Notes under the pieces: model-generated
The model's database searches: none
What the model was told of the DNA's origin: nothing
Seen by the model: the letters and a program-made list of their open reading frames with translations, nothing else
Origin: UBA922 sp035438805
GTDB taxonomy: Bacteria; Patescibacteriota; Patescibacteriia; Magasanikbacterales; UBA922
Direction: 5' to 3'
NCBI GenBank assembly: GCA_035438805.1
Contig: DAORJA010000012.1
Location: forward strand, 1-19,769
DNA length: 19,769 nt
Position numbers and translations under genes: made by a program
In this document: positions 13,794 through 19,769 of the stretch, one piece after another
Layout of the letters: each line of letters starts with the position of its first letter
How positions within the stretch are numbered: position 1 is the first letter of the stretch

Positions 13794-15116
13794 CTACTTC
13801 AGAGCTTTGATGTCTTCTTCGTATTTATCTGCCAATGCGAGTACATTATCTCCGTAGAAACTATATTTGGGATTAGTGCCACCTGAAAAATAGCGCATTG
13901 CTGCTTTCCAATTTCCATCACGAGTGCCATCTGCCCCATTTGCTTTGAGAAGAAGAGCTGAAGCTAAAAATGCATCACGAATATCCCATGGATCTGCAGG
14001 AGTTTTACCAGTGATTGCTGATACTTTATCCTTATATCCCATCCAGGTAGAAGGAATAAACTGTGCCGGCCCCATTGCTCCTCCCCATCCCAGCTGACTA
14101 CCATCTTTATTCCGCATTGGACATGATACTGGAGTGATATCGGGATCTTTTTCGAGTTCCTTAGTAATCTTTTTGAATGGCTCCTGATCACGCTCAGGCT
14201 TCATAATCACTTTCCAACTTTTTTCTGGTGGATCACCCAGACGATTACACGTACCTACATTTTTTCCCAAATTTGATTCTTGAGTTAGAATTGCAAGCTG
14301 AAGCGAAGTAGGCACACCTGTCTGTCCCTGCACCCATTCAGCAATAGTCACTGCTTCACCAAAGGTAATCTGAGTACCCACATCTAGAAGCTCATAAATT
14401 CGACTTTTAATTTCTGCAGCACGTTTTTTGTTACCTTGAAGCTGACTCTGATAATTTTCTTCTTTACCTTGTGTATTTTTCAATAGCTCACTTTGTTCAA
14501 CCAATTTCCCATTGAGAGCGTTTCCTTGTGCTTCAGCAAGTTTCAAAAGTTCACTTGCGTCTTCCTGATCAAGCGCATATGCTTCTTTTTGAACTTCGAG
14601 TTCTTTTCGCACTTTCTTTGCGTCATCAAGCAATTCCCCAATTGAATCAGATAAGCGCTCCAGGTTCCTCACTTCAACAATGGCATCGCTCAGCTTTCCC
14701 TGTAGTATTAATCGAAATGCCCGAGCTTCTTGATTTCTCTGATATAGAAGCCGAAGTAATACACCTAAATTATTTTTAAGCTCAGTACTTTTTTCTTGAT
14801 TTTTTTGTATATCGTCTAATGTTACTTCGATCTTATCTTCCAAATCTTTAATATGCAGACTAGTCGCCTGTATCTGAAGTTTTATTTTATTTTGTTCTTG
14901 CTTCAATTGTTGAATTTTATTCGTAAGTGTTTTCTTTTCACCTTTGGTAGTCGCAAGCTCTTTTTCCAGTTTTCCAATCTCTGCTTCAATATTTTTAAGC
15001 TCTTGCTGCAGTTCTTTTTGTTCTTCGATTGAAGTATATACTGGTCTTCCTAAAACTGAAAAAACTGTGATCACACACAAGATAACAGTAACAACATACT
15101 TTCTTAGTAATTTCAT
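13794..15116 (-). CDS. PcsB/EnvC-like coiled coil fused to a lytic transglycosylase domain
   Basis: This 440-residue secreted protein has an N-terminal signal peptide or anchor at about residues 1-25. A long coiled coil follows at about 30-245, including an LLRLLYQRNQEARAFRLIL stretch and DAIVEVRNLERLSDSI that resemble the PcsB/EnvC N-terminal hairpin. The C-terminal catalytic domain (about 255-440) is lysozyme/SLT-like: LQLAILTQESNLGKNVG gives a likely catalytic Glu280, and WGGAMGPAQFIPSTW matches the AMGPAQFIPSTW signature of MltB-type lytic transglycosylases. In PcsB and EnvC the coiled coil links FtsEX to cell-wall cleavage; here it carries its own transglycosylase. A role in septal or surface peptidoglycan remodelling follows from the domains. 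It is expressed from a promoter at 15130-15158 with a leader of about 6 nt. Confidence 0.88.
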   Translation of the reverse strand: MKLLRKYVVTVILCVITVFSVLGRPVYTSIEEQKELQQELKNIEAEIGKLEKELATTKGEKKTLTNKIQQLKQEQNKIKLQIQATSLHIKDLEDKIEVTLDDIQKNQEKSTELKNNLGVLLRLLYQRNQEARAFRLILQGKLSDAIVEVRNLERLSDSIGELLDDAKKVRKELEVQKEAYALDQEDASELLKLAEAQGNALNGKLVEQSELLKNTQGKEENYQSQLQGNKKRAAEIKSRIYELLDVGTQITFGEAVTIAEWVQGQTGVPTSLQLAILTQESNLGKNVGTCNRLGDPPEKSWKVIMKPERDQEPFKKITKELEKDPDITPVSCPMRNKDGSQLGWGGAMGPAQFIPSTWMGYKDKVSAITGKTPADPWDIRDAFLASALLLKANGADGTRDGNWKAAMRYFSGGTNPKYSFYGDNVLALADKYEEDIKALK

Positions 15117-15129
15117 ATTTCTACTATGT

Positions 15130-15158
15130 AGAATAGCAATTTTTTACGTTTTATTCAA
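15130..15158 (-). promoter_or_regulatory. Promoter of the PcsB-like transglycosylase gene
   Basis: On the minus strand, TTGAAT (15153-15158), a 17-bp spacer and TATTCT (15130-15135) predict a start near 15123, about 6 nt before the ATG. The gene has no Shine-Dalgarno. Confidence 0.6.
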
Positions 15159-15176
15159 TAAAAGCTTTATATTACA

Positions 15177-15201
15177 AAAACACCCTTTTCAGGGGTGTTT
15201 T
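15177..15201 (-). terminator. Intrinsic terminator after the PEP synthase fusion gene
   Basis: AAAACACCC (15177-15185) pairs with GGGTGTTTT (15193-15201) around an A/T-rich loop. On the minus strand the stem is followed by a T-run. It lies about 10 nt after the stop of the large gene (15212), separating it from the transglycosylase gene. Confidence 0.85.
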
Positions 15202-15211
15202 CATTATAATA

Positions 15212-18200
15212 CTAGTAGCAACTAATCGCATCACTCTCTCCTGAATCAGTAATCACATGTATACAGGCTTCTCCAGAATCAGGCAGACTAGTCGTAGAAC
15301 CAATCACCGGATCAGAGAAAGTGAAACTTTCAACAATATTGTTAAATTCTTCTCCTGGCGTACCGTATACAAATAATTCATCTTCCTCAGTTAGAGGGAT
15401 ATGCACGGCATTTAGTACAGTCCCTTCTTCAGTTTTTCGATATTCAACTTCTAGAGTATTTCCATTCACCACGATGTATGAACTCGCTGTATTCTTGTCT
15501 ACTTTTCCTGCTCCCGAAGATGCACCAGAAGTTTTTTTCTGCTTTACTACGACTACTTGCGCCTTTGACTCAAGATTCGAAAACATATACCCAGGAGTAC
15601 CGGAAAGTTCTTCAACTCCCCATGACTGAGGATATGAAACTTTGAATGATCCGAGAGATGAAATTGTCATCGTACTTCGCTTGGACTCAATACTTTCTTC
15701 TGCTTTGCTCAATGCTCTCGCTTCAAACTGAGCTCGTACTTGCGCTGGACTTAGCTCTCCAGCAGCAGTGGTATTTATTGATGTTTCAGATTTGATCGCT
15801 CGACAACCACCACCAAGCAATATCATACTTGCAGCACATAATCCGAGTACAAAAACGAGTGCTAAGAATGTAGGATTGGTTGAACCTCTATTTGTACCTA
15901 CTTTTTTCTCTGTTTTTGCAATACGTGCACGAGTTGCTAATACGGTATCTGGGTTGAGTGAAATACTATCAATTCCTTCACGCACCAGAAATTCTGCAAA
16001 TTCAGGATAATCACTTGGTGCCTGACCGCAAATACCGATTTTTCGTTTATGCTTATGAGCTACTTTGATTACTTGCTTGATAAGTGTCATCACTGCATTA
16101 TTCTTCTCGTCATACACATGACTTACAAGAGCTGAATCACGATCTACTCCGAGTGTGAGCTGGGTCAAGTCATTTGATCCAATACTGAATCCATCGAAAA
16201 TTTTTGCAAACTCTTCAGCAAGAATCACGTTCGATGGAATCTCACACATGACATACACTTTTAATTTATCCTCCCCTTGTTTTAGTCCAAAATCTGCCAT
16301 GGTCTTCAATACATTTCTTCCTTCTTCCGGAGTACGACAAAAAGGAACCATCACGATCACATTATCTAATCCCCACTCACTTCGCACTTTTTTCAAAGCT
16401 TCACATTCAATTCCAAATGCTTTTTTGTATTCTTCTGAATAATATCGTGATGCTCCGCGCCATCCGATCATTGGATTTTCTTCTTTTGGTTCAAATTCTG
16501 CCCCACCAATTAGGGTCGCATATTCATTGGTCTTGAAATCTGACAGACGCACAATCACGTCGCGGGGATAAAATGCTGAAGCAATACGCGCAATACCATC
16601 AGCAAGCTTATCGACTCCATACTGACGCTTATCCTTATACCCTATTGTTAATTCTGTAATCTTTTTCTTTGCCTTCTTATCCTTCAACTTATCGAAATTA
16701 AGAAGCGCTTGTGGATGGATTCTGATAAAGTTTGAAAAAATAAATTCTTCACGTGCAAGACCTACACCATCATTTGGCAAGTATGACAACGCAAATGCAT
16801 GGTCAGGGTCTCCTACATTCATCATGATTTTAGTCTTCGTCTTGGCAATGTCAGTAATTGTTGTTTTCTTTACTTCAAAGGGAAGCATTCCTTTGTAGAT
16901 ATGACCTTCCTCACTCTCAGCACATGATACTGTTACTTTGACACCTGTCTTTATCAGCGCCCGAGCCTGCTTGGTACCAACAACACATGGAACTCCTAAT
17001 TCACGAGATACAATTGCAGCATGACTTGTTTTACCTCCCTGCTCAGTCACAATAGCACTCGCCAAACGCATAATTGGCTCCCAATCTGGATCAGTAATTC
17101 GAGTTACCAATACCTCACCTTTCTTAAACAATTTCATGTCGCGAGGATCATTAATAATACGTGCAGTACCAGCGCCAATTTTTTGTCCGATTGACGTACC
17201 GCGAGCAATTAATTTACCCTTTTCTTTAAGCTCGTATGATTCTATGACCGCATGGTCTGCTTGAGACTGCACTGTTTCAGGTCGTGCCTGTACAATAAAT
17301 AATTTTCCTGTAGCACCATCTTTTGCCCATTCAATATCCTGGGCTTTATTATAAAATTTTTCAATTTCCATTCCCCATTTTGCAAGAGTGAGTACATCTT
17401 CATCTGAAATACACAGTTTATGGCGATCAGCAGCTGGAACGATATTCTGAGTAGTTAAACGTTTTCCATACACTAATTTCACTTCTTTTGATCCAAAAAT
17501 TCTACTAATAATAGCTGATTTTCCTTTTCTGACCCCTTCTTTAAATACGTAAAACTGATCAGGCGTAACCTGACCCTTCACAATATATTCACCAAGACCA
17601 TATGACGCATTGATAAGCACGACACCTGGAAAACCAGATTCAGTATCAATGGTAAACATTACGCCGGAAACTCCGAGATCTGATCGAACCATGGTCTGCA
17701 CCGTAACTGAAAGAGCAACAGCTAGATGATCAAATCCTTTGGTCTCGCGATATGAAATAGCGCGGTCAGTAAATAGAGACGCAATACATTTTTTTACTGC
17801 AATTAATAGTTCTTCATGACCTTCAATATTAAGGTACGTTTCTTGCTGCCCTGCAAAGCTTGCATCTGGCAAGTCTTCCGCAGTTGCGCTTGACCGTACC
17901 GCTACTGAAAGATGTGTGGTTTTTTCTTGTTTTTTCAATGATTCGTATGAATCAATAATTTCTTTTTGTAAATCGTCAGGAAATTTTGCATTAATAATGA
18001 GCGAGCGTATCTTTTTCCCTACTCTATTCAAATCTTTGATTTTAAGTACATTTAATCCCTTAATTTCCCTCTTTATTATCTTATCAAGTCCATGAGCCTC
18101 AAAAAAATCCCAATATGCTTTCGCGGTAATTGCAAAACCATTAGGAACTGCTATATTTTTTGATTTGAGACCTGTGTACATCTCACCGAGAGATGCATTT

Positions 18201-18313
18201 TTCCCACCAACCAAAGGAATATCTTTGATTCCAATTTCCTCAAACCATAAAATGTGTGCAGACTCTCGTGCACTACTCTTCTTGTGTTCACTTTTTTTTC
18301 CGTTTAATTTCAT
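15212..18313 (-). CDS. ppsA: Phosphoenolpyruvate synthase fused to a TM/lipobox-like segment and PsbP-like domain
   Basis: PEP synthase makes phosphoenolpyruvate, AMP and phosphate from pyruvate and ATP, the entry to gluconeogenesis. Numbering is from ATG 18311-18313 (1033 residues). The ATP-grasp domain is at about residues 20-350 (IPLVGGKNASLGEMY; VAVRSSATAEDLPDASFAGQ). The swivelling phospho-His domain has GGKTSHAAIVSRELGVPCVVG, with the catalytic His near 430. The PEP/pyruvate barrel ends with SIGSNDLTQLTLGVDRDS and ICGQAPSDYPEF, with the conserved Cys near 763. The normal enzyme ends near 803. About 230 more residues follow in frame: a hydrophobic helix at about 815-836 ending LLGGGC (Cys837), then a soluble domain with FKVSYPQSWGVEE and a closing FNNIVESFTFSD, resembling PsbP/Mog1-fold domains. 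The frame also opens upstream to 18385, but the promoter at 18324-18329 favours 18313. The fusion is visible; its topology is inference. Confidence 0.93.
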   Translation of the reverse strand: MKLNGKKSEHKKSSARESAHILWFEEIGIKDIPLVGGKNASLGEMYTGLKSKNIAVPNGFAITAKAYWDFFEAHGLDKIIKREIKGLNVLKIKDLNRVGKKIRSLIINAKFPDDLQKEIIDSYESLKKQEKTTHLSVAVRSSATAEDLPDASFAGQQETYLNIEGHEELLIAVKKCIASLFTDRAISYRETKGFDHLAVALSVTVQTMVRSDLGVSGVMFTIDTESGFPGVVLINASYGLGEYIVKGQVTPDQFYVFKEGVRKGKSAIISRIFGSKEVKLVYGKRLTTQNIVPAADRHKLCISDEDVLTLAKWGMEIEKFYNKAQDIEWAKDGATGKLFIVQARPETVQSQADHAVIESYELKEKGKLIARGTSIGQKIGAGTARIINDPRDMKLFKKGEVLVTRITDPDWEPIMRLASAIVTEQGGKTSHAAIVSRELGVPCVVGTKQARALIKTGVKVTVSCAESEEGHIYKGMLPFEVKKTTITDIAKTKTKIMMNVGDPDHAFALSYLPNDGVGLAREEFIFSNFIRIHPQALLNFDKLKDKKAKKKITELTIGYKDKRQYGVDKLADGIARIASAFYPRDVIVRLSDFKTNEYATLIGGAEFEPKEENPMIGWRGASRYYSEEYKKAFGIECEALKKVRSEWGLDNVIVMVPFCRTPEEGRNVLKTMADFGLKQGEDKLKVYVMCEIPSNVILAEEFAKIFDGFSIGSNDLTQLTLGVDRDSALVSHVYDEKNNAVMTLIKQVIKVAHKHKRKIGICGQAPSDYPEFAEFLVREGIDSISLNPDTVLATRARIAKTEKKVGTNRGSTNPTFLALVFVLGLCAASMILLGGGCRAIKSETSINTTAAGELSPAQVRAQFEARALSKAEESIESKRSTMTISSLGSFKVSYPQSWGVEELSGTPGYMFSNLESKAQVVVVKQKKTSGASSGAGKVDKNTASSYIVVNGNTLEVEYRKTEEGTVLNAVHIPLTEEDELFVYGTPGEEFNNIVESFTFSDPVIGSTTSLPDSGEACIHVITDSGESDAISCY

Positions 18314-18323
18314 AGATGGTAAT

Positions 18324-18332
18324 AGTATAACA
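18324..18332 (-). promoter_or_regulatory. Extended -10 promoter of the PEP synthase fusion gene
   Basis: On the minus strand, TGTTATACT is an extended -10 with a TATACT hexamer at 18324-18329. Start is predicted near 18317, about 4 nt before the ATG, so the mRNA would be nearly leaderless. The -35 region (18347-18352, TTTCAG) is weak. Confidence 0.55.
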
Positions 18333-18365
18333 CATCTGCGTTTTTTCTGAAAATACTTATCTGCA

Positions 18366-19769
18366 TTATTCAGGTTTCTTTTCACTTAGAGATTCTAAAA
18401 ACACATTTTCTGCAATGACCCCACCAATTCCCGCAGTCTTCTCGCTTGAAAGGTCAATGATTGGTGATTGGTAACGTACGTACCCTTCTTTTTCTGCAGT
18501 AATGTAATAGATGCTCGGTCCCACAAGAATTGCATAGTTGCCATCATTGTCGGTAATAGCTGTATCAACAAGCTTATTATACGCATTATCAAATACACGT
18601 ATTACCACCTTCTTCAGTGGCTTTTTAGTTTTTGTTTCAACCACTTGTCCATGATCACCTTTAACTTTTTTAGCAGCAAACCGCTTCATGACGATGTAAA
18701 GTAAGAGGTGTACCACCAATAACCCTCCCATCCACACAGTAGGTGAAATAATAAGAGATACGATGGTTGCAATAGCACCAATAAGACTTAATGTTTTCTG
18801 AAGCATCCTACGTGTATATTCTTTGATAATACTCGCAGTACTCTTTTCCTCATATACCGGTTCCAATGGAATATTGTAATTAAGTTCACTTTCTTTTCCT
18901 CTTAATTCAAGTTTTTCTCCATGGTACAGGTTTGAGTACACGGAATCTTCATCATGAATAGAGCTATGTGGGCCAAAACCTTCTTTGGTAGTTTTGAGTA
19001 GATATGTACCGCTTCCTGCAGCCATAAAATAACGACCTTGGGCATCAGTCACTTGAGTGCGTACAATTTTATCATTCTCTCCATGTACCAATCGAACCAT
19101 AGCCAAATCCAATGGCTGCTTGGTATAGGTATTGAAAACCGTCCCCCATGTCTTCTGTTTGCGACGTTTAAACAGCAGTAATAATGGCTGTAAAAACAAC
19201 AAACGCAAGAATATGAGAATTTGTGAAAGTAATGTTACGCCGCCCACTACCACATTTACGACTGCAGTAGCCGCTAATATAGGAGCTGCAACCGTTTCAT
19301 CTACTTTTTCAACCGTTGGATTATCAATTACTCTTCCTGTTTTTTCAATTGCAACACGAGCAGCATCAACCACTGTTTTAACCCCAGGAATTTCAATCAA
19401 TGTTTCACCGACATCTTTTAATACAGAAATAGTTGCGTCAGTAACTACTCCGACTGAGTCTTTGATATTTGAAATAATCTCTGATTCAGCTCCGCCTCCG
19501 TCACCGCCATCACCCTCACCAGAATTCTCTCCTCCATCACCAGGGAGTCCATCTGTCGATGGTGTACACGTTGGATAATCTGAAGCACCGTTTGAACAGG
19601 TTGGGTCGGGCGGCTGTGTACAGGTTGGGTAATCAGATGCTCCATTCGAACATGTTGGATCCGGTGGTACAGTACAGGTTGGATAGTCTGAAGCACCGTT
19701 GGAGCATGTTGGTGGTTGCGGAGGTGTACACGTTGGATAATCTGAAGCACCGTTTGAACAGGTTGGGTC
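18366..19769 (-). CDS. Cys-rich-repeat protein with two TM pairs and two carboxypeptidase-regulatory-like domains (N terminus outside window)
   Basis: The frame is open from the right edge to TAA 18366-18368, giving 467 visible codons with the N-terminal part missing. From the edge there are four 18-residue repeats of the form PTCSNGASDYPTCTxPPx, then a Gly/Asp/Glu linker, then a helical segment. A hydrophobic region long enough for two TM helices follows (around ILAATAVVNVVVGGVTLLS and FLRLLFLQPLLLLF). Next is a beta-sandwich domain (WGTVFNTYTKQPLDLAMVRL, then VTDAQGRYFMAAGSGTYLL) of the CarboxypepD_reg/transthyretin-like kind. A second TM pair and a second copy of that domain (GQVVETKTKKPLKKVVIRVF, then ITDNDGNYAILVG) complete it. 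The tail is charged. The repeats, with paired Cys, are likely extracytoplasmic. The TM hairpins put both sandwich domains on the same side as each other. ATG 19398-19400 is internal and not the likely start. Function is unknown; surface adhesion or envelope structure is a guess. Confidence 0.85.
   Translation of the reverse strand, partial: DPTCSNGASDYPTCTPPQPPTCSNGASDYPTCTVPPDPTCSNGASDYPTCTQPPDPTCSNGASDYPTCTPSTDGLPGDGGENSGEGDGGDGGGAESEIISNIKDSVGVVTDATISVLKDVGETLIEIPGVKTVVDAARVAIEKTGRVIDNPTVEKVDETVAAPILAATAVVNVVVGGVTLLSQILIFLRLLFLQPLLLLFKRRKQKTWGTVFNTYTKQPLDLAMVRLVHGENDKIVRTQVTDAQGRYFMAAGSGTYLLKTTKEGFGPHSSIHDEDSVYSNLYHGEKLELRGKESELNYNIPLEPVYEEKSTASIIKEYTRRMLQKTLSLIGAIATIVSLIISPTVWMGGLLVVHLLLYIVMKRFAAKKVKGDHGQVVETKTKKPLKKVVIRVFDNAYNKLVDTAITDNDGNYAILVGPSIYYITAEKEGYVRYQSPIIDLSSEKTAGIGGVIAENVFLESLSEKKPE
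19554..19769 (-). repeat. Four tandem 54-bp coding repeats
   Basis: Units at 19716-19769, 19662-19715, 19608-19661 and 19554-19607 each encode PTCSNGASDYPTCT plus a variable Pro-rich linker. The first and last visible units are identical over most of their length at the nucleotide level, while the middle two differ at synonymous sites. This points to unit shuffling or recent duplication. The array probably continues past the window edge. Confidence 0.93.

Noticed and set aside
7626..18313. UGA recoded to glycine, as in Gracilibacteria/Absconditabacteria
   Set aside because: All conserved genes read through without internal TGA and the 7626 gene ends in TGA in a sensible place.
19445..19750. 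A 101-codon minus-strand frame across the tandem repeats and an opposing plus-strand frame at 19132-19578
   Set aside because: Both are out-of-frame shadows. The frame giving regular PTCSNGASDYPTCT units continues into the TM and beta-sandwich domains.
1..19769. CRISPR arrays, insertion sequences, integrase or phage genes
   Set aside because: No direct repeats with unique spacers and no transposase or integrase motifs were seen. The only tandem repeat is coding.

Overview
The window looks like a chromosome segment from a member of the Candidate Phyla Radiation (Patescibacteria), probably Parcubacteria-like. This is inferred from content, not from a search. Most of it is AT-rich, with compact neighbouring genes and many membrane-anchored coiled-coil proteins of unknown function. 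It has an smpB-ssrA-infC-rpmI-rplT translation block, and neither the tmRNA nor the tRNA encodes its CCA end. At least one gene ends in TGA (7626-7628) and none needs TGA read through, so a standard bacterial code fits.

Layout. (1) 1-1410, minus strand: a strikingly GC-rich partial gene for a coiled-coil, single-TM protein. It has a consensus sigma70-type promoter, a ~200-nt structured leader and a strong Shine-Dalgarno, all unlike the rest of the window. (2) 1471-6392: a terminator, then a minus-strand run of four closely spaced genes. These are a Wzz-like two-TM protein, two small alpha-helical proteins and a 1214-residue coiled-coil membrane protein. (3) 6430-8844, minus strand: an AT-rich imperfect hairpin, an HtrA-like pseudoprotease with a PDZ domain, a polytopic membrane protein and a small single-TM protein. 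(4) 8898-11115, plus strand: smpB, tmRNA, infC, rpmI and rplT, ending at a clear terminator. (5) 11130-11645: a promoter-driven hairpin RNA with a loop resembling the 16S 3' end, a 39-residue basic protein, and tRNA-Asp inside a 21-bp perfect inverted repeat. (6) 11662-13137: an ABC-F ATPase. (7) 13187-15158: two convergent cell-wall genes, a lysozyme-fold muramidase/glucosaminidase candidate and a PcsB/EnvC-like coiled coil fused to a lytic transglycosylase. (8) 15177-18329: phosphoenolpyruvate synthase with an appended TM/lipobox-like segment and a PsbP-like domain. (9) 18366-19769: the C-terminal part of a protein with Cys-rich 18-residue repeats and two carboxypeptidase-regulatory-like domains separated by TM segments.

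How it works together. The middle block is translation and ribosome rescue: SmpB with tmRNA, IF3, L35, L20, ABC-F and tRNA-Asp. The flanks are envelope functions: peptidoglycan cleavage, polysaccharide chain-length-like control, and surface or periplasmic domains. Most recognisable promoters place the transcript start within about 5-20 nt of the start codon and those genes lack a Shine-Dalgarno. The GC-rich gene at the left edge is the exception. The strongest leads for something undescribed are the anti-SD-mimic hairpin RNA, the structured leader of the GC-rich gene, and the apparently membrane-tethered PEP synthase.
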